Shown: one piece after another, positions 52,664-61,884 of the stretch
How positions within the stretch are numbered: the first letter of the stretch is position 1
Layout of the letters: the number at the start of each line of letters is the position of its first letter
DNA from: Terriglobia bacterium
Lineage (GTDB): Bacteria > Acidobacteriota > Terriglobia > Bryobacterales > UBA6623
Assembly (NCBI GenBank): GCA_009841225.1
Contig: VXMF01000009.1
Coordinates: 1 to 64,000, forward strand
Direction: 5' to 3'
DNA: 64,000 nt
Position numbers and translations under genes: made by a program
Notes under the pieces: generated by a model
What the model was told of the DNA's origin: nothing
Databases searched by the model: none
Seen by the model: the letters and a program-made list of their open reading frames with translations, nothing else

Positions 52664-52804
52664 GGTGTTATGGTTCCTCCGTCTTTCGTAGGTGGCGCGA
52701 TCCGGTGTCTGCGCACAGATCCCGCCCAGTAAGCGATGCGATTCCCTGTTCGTGTGAAAAGGGGGTAGCGCCAGCGGAGCCATGCGCTCGGCCGACGCGA
52801 CCAA

Positions 52805-52865
52805 GGCACATCGGAGCATGTGCCCCGATGGCCCTATGATAACGGAATCGGCACCAGCCGTGCAA
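52805..52865 (-). promoter_or_regulatory. groES-groEL promoter with inverted-repeat operator
   Basis: On the minus strand: TTGCAC (52860-52865), 18-nt spacer, TATCAT (52836-52841). The perfect repeat GGCACAT-N6-ATGTGCC (52805-52824) then falls about +5 to +24 of the message. It is neither CIRCE (TTAGCACTC-N9-GAGTGCTAA) nor HAIR, so another regulator may control this operon. Confidence 0.5.
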
Positions 52866-52907
52866 CGCCTGAGCCCGGCACGCGGGCTGCACGGAAGGCC
52901 GGTCAAC

Positions 52908-54356
52908 ATGCTGCGCGCCCGCCGAGGAGCCCCCAAGCACTGGCCAGCGATCGCAGTGCTCGTCGGCTGCGCGCTGCCGCCGGCCGCGGCAGCCGGCGCT
53001 GCCGGTTCCCCAGTTGCCCCCGCACCGCTCAACGTAGTGCTGGTGTTGGTCGACGATCTAGGCTGGCGAGACCTTGGCTGCCAAGGGTCCGACCTCTATG
53101 AGACGCCTCGAATCGACGCGCTGGCGGCTGAAGCCGTGCGCTTCACGCAGGCGTATTCGAACTGCCCGGTCTGCTCTCCCAGCCGAGCCGCGCTGCTGAC
53201 CGGCCAATACCCCGGACGCGTCGGCTTCACCGGGCATATCACCGCGATCGGACGCCATCGCCATCCCGCCGATAGCGCCATTTTGCCGCCTGCGGATTTC
53301 ATGTACCTCAGACACGAGCTCGTCACTATCGCCGAAGCGCTCGGAACTGCCGGATACGTATCGGCTAGCATCGGCAAGTGGCACCTAGGCGCCGAGTCTC
53401 ATTGGCCGCTCTCGCACGGCTTCGACTTGAACGTCGCCGGGCACACCCATGGCAGCCCGGCCAGCTACTTCTTCCCGTACCGGAGGCCCAGCCAGACGTG
53501 GAATCCTGACATGCCGAACCTCGATCTGTCGGCTAGCAGCGAGGGCGAATACCTGACCAGCCGGCTTACCGACGAAGCGTTGCAGTTCGTCGACAGGAAT
53601 CGCGACCGGCCCTTCTTCCTGTACCTCTCCCACTACGCGGTCCACACCCCCCTGCAAGCACCGGACGACTTGGTGCGCAAGTACCGCAGGAAGATCGCCG
53701 CGTCCGCATCCGGCGGAAGTCCCGTGTACGCTGCCATGGTCGAGTCGGTCGATACAAGTGTCGGTCGGATCCTCGACGGGCTCGAGGCGGCAGGCGTCGC
53801 GAACCGCACGGTAATCATCTTGGCGTCCGACAACGGCGGCCTCGCTTCCGTCACCTCGAATGCACCCTTGCGCGCAGGCAAGGGGCATCTGTACGAGGGC
53901 GGGATTCGCGTGCCGCTGATCGTGCGCTGGCCCGGGCACGGAAGTCCGGGCAGTGCAGTGCGCACCCCTGTCACCAACGCGGATATCTTCCCGTTCATAG
54001 CGGAAGTTGCCGGGCTCGCTCCGAGCAGCTTCGGCCATCTTGACGGCCGCAGCCTCGGCCCTCTGGTTGACGGCGGCCCGTGGGCTGCGCGCGAGTTGGT
54101 CTGGTATTACCCGCACTACAGCCCGCAGGCGCAAGCGCCCGGCGCGGCGATTCTCTCAGGAGCCTACAAGTTGCTCGAGTTCTATGACCCACCCCGCGTG
54201 GAGCTCTACAGACTCGAGGACGACCTTGGCGAGAGCGAAGACATAGCGGGCCGAGAGGCCGCGACTGCAGAGAGCCTGCGCGTCAAGCTGAACGCTTGGA
54301 TCGAAGCCAACGTGCCGCTCCGGCATCGCCCCAACCCCACCGGCAAGCATCGCTGA
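52908..54356 (+). CDS. Secreted arylsulfatase-family sulfatase
   Basis: About 482 aa. Signal peptide (HWPAIAVLVGCALPPAAAAG). The metal site is VDDLGWRDLG and the formylglycine motif CSPSRAALLTGQYPGR is canonical (CxPSR). Further family blocks are GKWHLGAESHWPLSHGF and LASDNGGLASV. It belongs to the group of sulfatases acting on sulfated glycans or aryl sulfates outside the cytoplasm. ATG 52908 is chosen for the signal peptide, with GGAAGG 9 nt upstream; earlier codons overlap the groES promoter region. Divergent from groES. Confidence 0.9.
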   Translation: MLRARRGAPKHWPAIAVLVGCALPPAAAAGAAGSPVAPAPLNVVLVLVDDLGWRDLGCQGSDLYETPRIDALAAEAVRFTQAYSNCPVCSPSRAALLTGQYPGRVGFTGHITAIGRHRHPADSAILPPADFMYLRHELVTIAEALGTAGYVSASIGKWHLGAESHWPLSHGFDLNVAGHTHGSPASYFFPYRRPSQTWNPDMPNLDLSASSEGEYLTSRLTDEALQFVDRNRDRPFFLYLSHYAVHTPLQAPDDLVRKYRRKIAASASGGSPVYAAMVESVDTSVGRILDGLEAAGVANRTVIILASDNGGLASVTSNAPLRAGKGHLYEGGIRVPLIVRWPGHGSPGSAVRTPVTNADIFPFIAEVAGLAPSSFGHLDGRSLGPLVDGGPWAARELVWYYPHYSPQAQAPGAAILSGAYKLLEFYDPPRVELYRLEDDLGESEDIAGREAATAESLRVKLNAWIEANVPLRHRPNPTGKHR

Positions 54357-54460
54357 CGGCGATGGCCGCGACGGGCGTCGCAGCCAGGGGTGCAACAATG
54401 GACTCTTGGGGTCGACCCGTCCCGGGAAGTGACACTAGCGGGCCGGTGACGCTACGGAAG

Positions 54461-56254
54461 ATGGGGCGAATTGCAGTCCTTGACTCGGGCGGGCAGTACT
54501 GCCACCTAATCGCGCGCAAGGTGCGGGAGCTTGGCGTCTATGCCGAGATCTTCCCAGTAGGCGTAGATCCCGATTTGTTGGGCGACCACGCCGGGATCAT
54601 TCTCTCTGGCGGCCCATCCAGCGTGTTTGACGAGGCCAGCCCGCAGCCCCAGGCAGGGTTGTTCGCGCTGGGCAAGCCGATGCTCGGCATCTGCTATGGC
54701 CATCAACTGATCGCCCGCTATCTCGGCGGCACGGTCGAGCGCGGCGATACGCACGAATTCGGCAGCGCGACGCTGCAACTCCGGGTCGATGGCTCGCTGT
54801 TCGAGGGGATGCGCCCTGAGCAGCAGGTGTGGATGAGCCATGGCGACCACGTCGCCCGTCCACCGGACGGCTTCGCCATCTTGGCCGCCACCGACGAATG
54901 CGAGGTCGCTGCGATGGGACATGAAGCGCTTCGCGTCTTTGGGTTGCAGTTCCATCCCGAAGTCGTCCACACACACAACGGCTCCGCGATGCTCCGCAAC
55001 TTCTTGCGCAACGCCTGCGATTGCGCGTTGGACTGGCAGCCTCAGAACCGCGTGCAAGCGCTGCTGGAGAAGATCAAGGAAACGGCCGGGGACCGACGGG
55101 TCCTGCTATTTCTCAGCGGCGGGGTGGACTCCACGGTCGCCTACGCCCTCGTCGTTCGGTCCTTGGGCCCTGAGCGAGTCGAAGCGGTGTACGTCGACAC
55201 CGGCTTCATGCGCGACCGCGAGACAGACGAGATCGAGGGTGCCTTCCGGGATCTGGAGCTAGGAGAGCTGCGGGTGTTTCGTGCCGGGGACCTGTTCATG
55301 GGGCGACTTCAGGGCGTCACCGACCCCGAGACCAAGCGGGCGATCATTGGACAGGCATTCGTGGATGTCCAGGACCAGATCCTCAGAGACGACCGCTATG
55401 CCAGCCAAGACTGGATGCTCGGGCAAGGCACCATTTATCCCGACACCATCGAGTCCGGGGGCACGCAGGCCGCCGACGTGATCAAGACGCATCACAACCG
55501 CGTGGAGCGCATTCAAGAGCTGCTCCTGCAAGGGCGCGTGCTCGAGCCGTTGAGCGAATTCTACAAGGACGAAGTTCGGGAGATCGGACGCGCCCTAGGC
55601 CTGCCGAACAGGCTGCTCGACCGGCACCCCTTCCCGGGCCCCGGCTTGGCGATCCGCTGCCTATGCGCTTCCGCCGCGGGGGGAGCAATGCCCGATACGG
55701 GCATCGCAGCGGTTGCAGAGCAAGCGGGCTACTCGGCCTTCCTACTTCCGATTCGGAGCGTGGGAGTCCAAGGCGACAGCCGGAGCTACGCACAGCTCAC
55801 CGTCCTGCACGGAGGCGAGATTGACTTCGCGCGGCTGCTGCCGCTGTCCACCGCCATCACGAACGAGTTTCGCCACACCAACCGTGTCGTAGCCTGCTTG
55901 GCGCCGCGCGAGATCGAGCCCTCGCAGTGGGGCATTCGGCCGGCGACGTTGACGCGCGAGCGGGTCAGGCTGCTGCAGGCCGCGGATCGCGCCGTCACGG
56001 ATTACCTGCGTAGCGATAGTCTCTACGACCAGGTCTGGCAGTGCCCGGTCGTACTCTTGCCTTGGGGTCAAGGCGACGGGGAGACGGTGGTCGTGCGACC
56101 AGTCGTGTCGGTCGACGGCATGACCGCGTCGGTCGCCGAACTTCCTATCGGCGGCCTGTTGGCCCTGGCCGACCGCCTAGCGTCGATCGACGGAATCCAC
56201 GCCGTCGTGTACGACGTGTCGCACAAGCCGCCGTCGACGATCGAGTGGGAATGA
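54461..56254 (+). CDS. guaA: GMP synthase (glutamine-hydrolysing), long form
   Basis: About 597 aa. Converts XMP to GMP using glutamine and ATP. The glutamine amidotransferase has GICYGHQ (Cys78) and LQFHPEV. The ATP-pyrophosphatase PP-loop SGGVDST is near residue 219, and HPFPGPGLAIR follows. The dimerisation region is about 75 residues longer than in E. coli, with two similar subdomains (LLPIRSVGVQGDSRSY and LLPWGQGDGETVVVRP), as in the eukaryotic-type enzyme. ATG 54461 fits the family start. It pairs functionally with guaB at 33.6 kb. Confidence 0.92.
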   Translation: MGRIAVLDSGGQYCHLIARKVRELGVYAEIFPVGVDPDLLGDHAGIILSGGPSSVFDEASPQPQAGLFALGKPMLGICYGHQLIARYLGGTVERGDTHEFGSATLQLRVDGSLFEGMRPEQQVWMSHGDHVARPPDGFAILAATDECEVAAMGHEALRVFGLQFHPEVVHTHNGSAMLRNFLRNACDCALDWQPQNRVQALLEKIKETAGDRRVLLFLSGGVDSTVAYALVVRSLGPERVEAVYVDTGFMRDRETDEIEGAFRDLELGELRVFRAGDLFMGRLQGVTDPETKRAIIGQAFVDVQDQILRDDRYASQDWMLGQGTIYPDTIESGGTQAADVIKTHHNRVERIQELLLQGRVLEPLSEFYKDEVREIGRALGLPNRLLDRHPFPGPGLAIRCLCASAAGGAMPDTGIAAVAEQAGYSAFLLPIRSVGVQGDSRSYAQLTVLHGGEIDFARLLPLSTAITNEFRHTNRVVACLAPREIEPSQWGIRPATLTRERVRLLQAADRAVTDYLRSDSLYDQVWQCPVVLLPWGQGDGETVVVRPVVSVDGMTASVAELPIGGLLALADRLASIDGIHAVVYDVSHKPPSTIEWE

Positions 56255-56269
56255 ACTGCCGAGCCGCAT

Positions 56270-58345
56270 TCAGCCAGCCAGCGAACTGAGCCAATCCCCG
56301 ACCAAAGAGCGCACTTCCGTGCGGCCGAGGCCGGATTCAATGCGCAGCGATTCGATCGACTCTAGCGCGTCGTACATATCGGTCACCCAAGCGTACTCGG
56401 CCTGCGCCTGCCCGCGCGCGATCGTTCGACGGCGCGGATCCTGAGGATTCACGAGCAGCAGCGGGCGTGGCGCGACCGCGGCATAGACATCGCGCACCTC
56501 GTACTGTCCCAATACCCCCGGCAGCAGGCTGCTTACCGGCAGGGTCGACTCGGGGTCGTCCAGCATGGACCGATACGAGATCGGCGCCTGAACGCTGACC
56601 ACGCCCGAGATGCGCGGGTCAAGAACCGCAGCGTGCGCTGCGACAAGGCCTCCGATTCCGACCCCGACGACGATCCACTCGCGCCGCTTGGTCAGCCTCG
56701 GCGCGGTAGCCAGCAGGTCTTTCAGGCGCTGCCCGAACAGCGGACGGCCCAGTTCCAAGCTCCGGTAGGCGAGGAAGTCGTCCCATTCGAAGCCTACTTC
56801 CAATTCCGGCATGACTGGCTTGGTGGCGCCCCAGCCACGCAAGTCTAAGCCGTACAGGCTGTGGTCTGCGGCTACCACGGCATCGACCAGGTACCGTTGC
56901 ACGATCGGGTGGTCCTTGCCCTGCTCCGCGACCAGAAACACCGCTCCCTTGGCATAAACGCCGGCGTCAAGGAACCGCGTCGGCACTTCGATCCCGAACT
57001 CGGCCTTGAACGAGCCCACCCGGGTCACATCCTTGATGCGATTGGCGATGAGGCTCTGGTAGACGGCGAACTCGCTCTCGCTGCGCGGCAGTTCGAAACT
57101 TGGCTCGATCGCCTTCGCCTTGGCTGCGCAGAGATCGGCCACGCTCTTCGACTGCAGGGAGACCGCGACCTGCCCCGATGCCGTGCAGGCCAATTCGCCC
57201 GGCTGCCGAGGCCGGGCGTCTCCCTCGGAGACGGCCCGATCCTCTCCCGCCAAGCTTCGGAGGAAGAACGAGGCGGCCGCTTCGCGCAACTCGCGGTTCA
57301 TTCCATGCGTGTCATCGGTCTCCACCAAGTGCAGGCGCTCCGGAGCAGCGAGCTTTTCGTACACGCTCGTCAACTCGGCATGCGTGCGCCGCGCGCCCTC
57401 GATGGGCACGTAGTCCCGCTTGGCGGCCCCGATCATCAGCGGTCTCGGAGCGAACGCCGCCAGCAGCTCGGGATGGTCAATGCCGGCCCGCAGGGTCCCG
57501 TACAGCACCTGTTCGGGATCCGCAATCAACAAGGCCTCGCTCTTGGCTCTGAAGCTCGCGACCGCGCAACTGACGAACGCCGCCTTGAGGCGGTCGTCGT
57601 AACCGGCAAATTGCAGGGTCACCATCCCCCCGCCGGACTGGCCGGCGATGCCAATGCGCCGTGGATCGATCTCTTGGCGCGACTCAAGATAGTCCAACGC
57701 ACGGATGCAGTCCCACGCCCTGTACTGCATCAGATTCTCGCCGACCAAGTAGCAGCGGTCTCCCAAGATCCGGTGCTCCCCGCTGCCCGGGCGGAAGCGT
57801 GTCCGGCCAGTGCCGGCGTCCACGTACTGGTGGCGCTCTCCCTGGCCGAGCGGATCCCAAGTGAGCACAGCGATGCCATTCCGCGCCATCAGAGCAGAAA
57901 AGAGCTGGTACGTCTCGGACGCCTTGCCGGCGCTGCCATGACCGCACGGAAAGACGATCGCGGGCGTCTTCACGTCCCGCCCTTGCGGGAGGTACAGGTT
58001 CGCCGTCACGTGAAAGCCCGGACGGCTCTCGAAGACAATTCGTTCGATTAGGTGGTCGTCGGCATCGATGGTTCCGATCTGCTTGGCGTTCAGAGGTGTG
58101 CGAGCGGGAAACGGCCCCCACATCCGTCCCAGCTCAGTGCGCACCTTGCCGCGCAGCGCGGCGAATTCTTCCGCAGATTCCAAGCGGGCCAGTTGGTCCG
58201 ACCGGCGCTCGTCTAGCAGCCGCAGGTACTCCCTGACAAACTCCCACAGCATCCAACCGAACTGCGATTGGCCCGCTGCCGGGACGAGCCAGCCGGAGGC
58301 CGCCAATGCAGCCAGTTCGCGTCGGCTTAGAAGGCTTGCTGGCAC
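56270..58345 (-). CDS. Tat-exported tandem alpha/beta-hydrolase (acetyl-xylan-esterase-like), second domain degenerate
   Basis: 691 aa. The N-terminus SRRELAALAASGWLVPAAGQ has a twin-arginine signal. The first alpha/beta-hydrolase domain (about 90-365) has GQSGGG (Ser237), RDYVP (Asp311) and DDTHGMN (His347), close to acetyl-xylan-esterase/AXE1 or DUF1486-type esterases. The second, related domain (about 410-690) has GVGIGG at 561-566, so the nucleophile Ser is replaced by Gly. Probably an extracytoplasmic polysaccharide deacetylase or esterase. GTG 58345 has TAGAAT 8 nt upstream. Convergent with guaA 15 nt away. Confidence 0.83.
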   Translation of the reverse strand: MPASLLSRRELAALAASGWLVPAAGQSQFGWMLWEFVREYLRLLDERRSDQLARLESAEEFAALRGKVRTELGRMWGPFPARTPLNAKQIGTIDADDHLIERIVFESRPGFHVTANLYLPQGRDVKTPAIVFPCGHGSAGKASETYQLFSALMARNGIAVLTWDPLGQGERHQYVDAGTGRTRFRPGSGEHRILGDRCYLVGENLMQYRAWDCIRALDYLESRQEIDPRRIGIAGQSGGGMVTLQFAGYDDRLKAAFVSCAVASFRAKSEALLIADPEQVLYGTLRAGIDHPELLAAFAPRPLMIGAAKRDYVPIEGARRTHAELTSVYEKLAAPERLHLVETDDTHGMNRELREAAASFFLRSLAGEDRAVSEGDARPRQPGELACTASGQVAVSLQSKSVADLCAAKAKAIEPSFELPRSESEFAVYQSLIANRIKDVTRVGSFKAEFGIEVPTRFLDAGVYAKGAVFLVAEQGKDHPIVQRYLVDAVVAADHSLYGLDLRGWGATKPVMPELEVGFEWDDFLAYRSLELGRPLFGQRLKDLLATAPRLTKRREWIVVGVGIGGLVAAHAAVLDPRISGVVSVQAPISYRSMLDDPESTLPVSSLLPGVLGQYEVRDVYAAVAPRPLLLVNPQDPRRRTIARGQAQAEYAWVTDMYDALESIESLRIESGLGRTEVRSLVGDWLSSLAG

Positions 58346-58353
58346 GATTCGAG

Positions 58354-58359
58354 ATTCTA
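58354..58359 (-). promoter_or_regulatory. TAGAAT -10 box, tandem hydrolase
   Basis: Exact TAGAAT on the minus strand, 8 nt before GTG 58345; no SD. It identifies GTG as the start. Confidence 0.55.
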
Positions 58360-58390
58360 GCGCCCGCCGGCCGGCGGGTCGCCAATGTCA

Positions 58391-59188
58391 TTATTCCGCG
58401 TGCACGAGGCCCGCGACCGCGGCGACGGCCGCCGCAGGATCGGCATACTGCCAGATCTGTCGCCCGAATATGACACCTGACGCACCCGCTTCCATGACTT
58501 CGGAGACCGTTTCCAGAGTGCCGTCCAACCCCGGCCCGCGGCGAGGCCCGCCAGCCACCAGCACGGGCACACCGCAAGCGTCAATGCTCTTGCGGAAGCC
58601 GCTGACGCTGCCCGAGTAGCGCGTCTTGATCACGTCCGAGCCGAGCTCCGCTCCGATGCGGCATGCCAGCGTGACGTCGTCGTCGATGTCGGGGGGCAGA
58701 ACGTCGCCGCCCCGGCCGGACATGTCCATGTGGTTGGCCATCATGCCTTGGCTGAGCATCTCCGCAACCAAGGGCATGCCCCAGCAACGACTCTCGCTGG
58801 CGATCGTACCGACCTTTTCGAGCTCATCGCTCTCAAAGTCCGCCCCAAGCGTGGCATTCACCACCACAGCATCGGCCCCGAGCGAAACGGCTTGCTCGAC
58901 ATCCACGTAGAGGAGCATCGGCCCGCCGCCTAGCGAGCTCACGCAGCCATCGATGCGCAGCAGGATGGCCAGGTCGCCGACATGTTCGCAGACCTGCTCC
59001 AGCACGCCCGGCGTCACCAAGATGGCGTCCGCTCCGGCAGACGCAAGCTGCCCCACAAGCTCGGCCGGCCGTTCGAGGCCACGTACGGCACCCGCAGCGT
59101 TGCCGTGGTCCATCGCGACAACGACGGCGCGCCCGCGCCGTAGGATGCGCCTCAGGCGCAGGCTCTTTCCGATAGATCTTGTGGGCAT
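58391..59188 (-). CDS. Class I aldolase, DhnA/FbaB family
   Basis: 265 aa TIM-barrel lyase. The Schiff-base Lys188 is in SDVIKTRYSGS, and the family motifs AMDHGNAAG and VPVLVAGGPRRGPGLDG are present. Close relatives are archaeal-type fructose-bisphosphate aldolase, LsrF and the enzyme making the 7-deazapurine/aromatic precursor ADH; the exact substrate cannot be told from sequence. It lies 70 nt downstream of homoserine dehydrogenase and 45 nt upstream of the hydrolase start, all on the minus strand, so co-transcription is plausible. Confidence 0.85.
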   Translation of the reverse strand: MPTRSIGKSLRLRRILRRGRAVVVAMDHGNAAGAVRGLERPAELVGQLASAGADAILVTPGVLEQVCEHVGDLAILLRIDGCVSSLGGGPMLLYVDVEQAVSLGADAVVVNATLGADFESDELEKVGTIASESRCWGMPLVAEMLSQGMMANHMDMSGRGGDVLPPDIDDDVTLACRIGAELGSDVIKTRYSGSVSGFRKSIDACGVPVLVAGGPRRGPGLDGTLETVSEVMEAGASGVIFGRQIWQYADPAAAVAAVAGLVHAE

Positions 59189-59258
59189 GATTCCTCGTCT
59201 CCCGCCTTCGAGCGGTTCAGGCGGCGATGGGCGCAGTCATGAATGGACGAAAGCCCGT

Positions 59259-60581
59259 TCAGGCCGCCGCCAAGGTTGGCTCCAGAGGCAGCGCGAGTGG
59301 CTCGTCCACCAAGAAATCCAATCCCTTGATTGTCTCGACCGCCTTCTCGACTGCCGCCCGCCTCGCCGGTTCCAAGGTCGCAACGAAGGGGAGGTCTTGC
59401 TTGTCAAAGTAGGGTTCCTGTAACACTGCCTCGATGCCGACGCCTTGCTCGGCCAGCTTGGATGCCAGCGCTGCGAGGATTCCGGGCCGGTCGCGAACGC
59501 GGAAGCGCAGGTAGAACTGGCGCTCCTCCGTGCCGCTCGAGACAGGGCGATGGGGTGACAGCCTAGTGCGCCCGAATGGCTGAACGCGCTGGACCGAGCC
59601 TCCCGCCTGGCGCAGATCCCGAGCGGCCGCCATCAAATCGCTTACCACGGCCACGCCGGTCGGATCGGGTCCCGCGCCCTTGCCGTAGTAGAACGTGTCG
59701 CCGCCCCGACCGTGCACCCACAGGGCGTTGTAGGAGCCAGTGACGCCCGCCAGAACGGTGTTTCGCTCGACCAGCGCGGGACGTACCGCCAGGCGCAATC
59801 CGCTTGGTTCCCGGCGGGCGGTTGCCAGCAAGCGGATCGTGTGCCCGAGCCGCCCTGCATAGGCGAAGTCGATGGTGCGGATACGCCGGATCCCTTGTAG
59901 CGGGATATCGCTTGGGGACACCTGCTCGCCGAACGCCAATGCTGCCAAGATTGCCAGCTTGGACCGCGCGTCATAGCCGTCAATGTCGGCGCTGGGGTCG
60001 GCTTCGGCGTAGCCGAGGGCCTGGGCCTCCTTGAGCACCTTGTCGAAGGCGGCGCCGGTCCGCTCGATCTCGGTGAGGATGAAATTCGACGTGCCGTTCA
60101 AGATTCCGATCAGGGAGTCGATGCCGTCGCCGGCAATACCTTCTCGCAACACGTTCAAGACGGGAATTCCGCCCGCCACTGCAGCTTCCATGCCGAGCGT
60201 AGCGCCGTTGCCGGCCGAGCGCCGCCAAATCTCCGGACCCTCCTCCGCCAGCAGCTCCTTGTTCGCCGTGACCACGGGCTTGCCACCTGCTAGGGCGGTC
60301 TCGACGATTTGCTTGGCAACTTCCGTGCCACCAATCAACTCGGCGACGACATCGACTTGAGGACTCTCCACGACCTCCCTCCAGTCGGGAGTCCGCAGCG
60401 CCTGCGGATGCAGACTGACAGCTTCACTCGGACTCGTCAGCACGCTGCGGGAGCACACCGCCGAGACTTCCAATGCAAAGCCGAGCTTGTCCTCGATCTC
60501 CGAGGCATTGTTGCGCAGCAGACGCAGGGTACCGCCGCCCACGTTACCCAGCCCTATGATTCCCACGCGGACGGCTGACAC
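59259..60581 (-). CDS. hom: Homoserine dehydrogenase
   Basis: About 440 aa. NAD(P)-dependent reduction of aspartate semialdehyde to homoserine, for threonine and methionine. Motifs are GIIGLGNVGGGTLRLL (cofactor), VTANKELLA, GGIPVLNVLREGIAGDGIDSLIGILNGTSNFIL, and GYAEADPSADIDGYDARSKLAILA with the catalytic Lys region. A C-terminal ACT domain (FYLRFRVRDRPGILAALASKLAEQGVGIEAV) gives feedback control. The ORF extends to 60650, but GTG 60581 starts the conserved N-terminus and has TAGAAT 8 nt upstream. Confidence 0.93.
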   Translation of the reverse strand: MSAVRVGIIGLGNVGGGTLRLLRNNASEIEDKLGFALEVSAVCSRSVLTSPSEAVSLHPQALRTPDWREVVESPQVDVVAELIGGTEVAKQIVETALAGGKPVVTANKELLAEEGPEIWRRSAGNGATLGMEAAVAGGIPVLNVLREGIAGDGIDSLIGILNGTSNFILTEIERTGAAFDKVLKEAQALGYAEADPSADIDGYDARSKLAILAALAFGEQVSPSDIPLQGIRRIRTIDFAYAGRLGHTIRLLATARREPSGLRLAVRPALVERNTVLAGVTGSYNALWVHGRGGDTFYYGKGAGPDPTGVAVVSDLMAAARDLRQAGGSVQRVQPFGRTRLSPHRPVSSGTEERQFYLRFRVRDRPGILAALASKLAEQGVGIEAVLQEPYFDKQDLPFVATLEPARRAAVEKAVETIKGLDFLVDEPLALPLEPTLAAA

Positions 60582-60589
60582 AGAATTCC

Positions 60590-60595
60590 ATTCTA
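60590..60595 (-). promoter_or_regulatory. TAGAAT -10 box, homoserine dehydrogenase
   Basis: Exact TAGAAT on the minus strand, 8 nt before GTG 60581. It selects GTG as start over the upstream ATG at 60650. Confidence 0.55.
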
Positions 60596-60912
60596 CTTGG
60601 GCATCGTGCTGGTCAGATTTGGTGCTTGCCCCAATGGGCAACTGAGACATCGTCTTGGCTATTGGAGCGCCAGATCCGTCTGGCGGATCCCGCCACGCGC
60701 TGTGCGGAAGAGATTTGTGGGTACAAGTGTGCTAATGTGATCCCGCACCAGTCGCGCAGGTACTCGATACGTCGGGTCTCCTGCCGAATACAACAGCCAG
60801 TCATCGGTACGGAGTAGCTTCCCGCGCCTTGGCGAATAAGCAGGACGGCCACGCTCTCTTGCGCGACTGGTGCAGGGCCCGGCACCCCTTGTGCCGACAA
60901 AGGGGGAAATCA

Positions 60913-61884
60913 ATGCACAAACAGATCGTCGTGCTCACTTCTCTAGCGATGACGGTGGCCCTGCATGCTCAAACGCAGAAGGCCGTAGTCGCTATCGACG
61001 AGATACAGACAGCAGCGCAGAACATATCATGTCAAGGATGGGACAGGCATGCAGGATTCAACTGCAATGCCGACCTCTCCGAGGGATTTCGCGTCATGGT
61101 CGAAACGGCCATTGTGAAGTCGGGCAAGATAACCGTACTGGAACGCGACCAGTGGGACGCAATTATGAGGGAGCGTCTCTTGGGAGAGGCTGGTATCACC
61201 ACAAGCGGGGGGACCATCGAGGGTCTCACCGGAGTAGATTATGTGATCTACGGAACGATCACTAAATTCGGTGCTCGCGCTGGGGGATTCGGGCTGAATC
61301 TCCTGTCTCGGAATCAATCCCGCAACAGTCAATCTGCACATTCCAAGCTCACCGTGCAGATGGCGGTCGATCTCAAGATCACCGCTGTGGAAGATGCTCG
61401 AATCGTCTTTGCCGATACCGTGGAGGGAGAGGTCGTTCAGGGCAAGTCATTCTCATTCGGATCCATCGAAAGCAGCAACAAGACAGCAGATCCCTTCGCG
61501 GATGTGCTACGCGTGGTTGCGAACAAGATCTCGGAAGTAATCGCAACAGACCATATCCCCATCAAGATCATTCAGGCCCAGAGTGACGGCACGCTGATCC
61601 TGAACTATGGCAATGTGTTCTTCCAGCCGGGCGACGAGCTGGTTCTGATGGAGTTGGGTGAGCCGTTCAAAGATCCAGATACTGGCGAAGTGCTTGGCTC
61701 CGAGGAGCGCGAGATCGGACGCATTGAAGTGACCGATGCCACAAGCCGATTCTCCAAGGCGCGGTTCCTCAGCGAGCCGGTCCGCTTCGAGCGCGGAACC
61801 GTACTCAAGAGGCCACATGTGCCCGCAGAGTCCAAGAAGACCCAAAATCAGCGCAAACGGTCTGGAGCGAAGCTAGGCCGATAG
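60913..61884 (+). CDS. Secreted CsgG-like protein
   Basis: 323 aa. Signal peptide (MHKQIVVLTSLAMTVALHAQ) without a lipobox. The central domain (NADLSEGFRVMVETAIVKSGKITVLERDQWDAIMRERLLGEAG, then GTIEGLTGVDYVIYGTITKFG) matches the CsgG/LpoB-like fold of curli secretion and envelope assembly proteins. A glycine/serine-rich stretch (GGFGLNLLSRNQSRNS) and a basic C-terminus (KKTQNQRKRSGAKLGR) are unusual. ATG 60913 has a strong AGGGGG 6 nt upstream. No curli genes are adjacent, so its role is unknown. Base composition is lower in GC than the core genes. Confidence 0.8.
   Translation: MHKQIVVLTSLAMTVALHAQTQKAVVAIDEIQTAAQNISCQGWDRHAGFNCNADLSEGFRVMVETAIVKSGKITVLERDQWDAIMRERLLGEAGITTSGGTIEGLTGVDYVIYGTITKFGARAGGFGLNLLSRNQSRNSQSAHSKLTVQMAVDLKITAVEDARIVFADTVEGEVVQGKSFSFGSIESSNKTADPFADVLRVVANKISEVIATDHIPIKIIQAQSDGTLILNYGNVFFQPGDELVLMELGEPFKDPDTGEVLGSEEREIGRIEVTDATSRFSKARFLSEPVRFERGTVLKRPHVPAESKKTQNQRKRSGAKLGR

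Noticed and set aside
52664-52907. CIRCE element upstream of groES
   Set aside because: TTAGCACTC-N9-GAGTGCTAA not present; the repeat found has a different sequence and spacing.
56861-58051. 396 aa ORF antisense to the tandem hydrolase
   Set aside because: Shadow ORF; the hydrolase on the other strand has clear motifs and a Tat signal.
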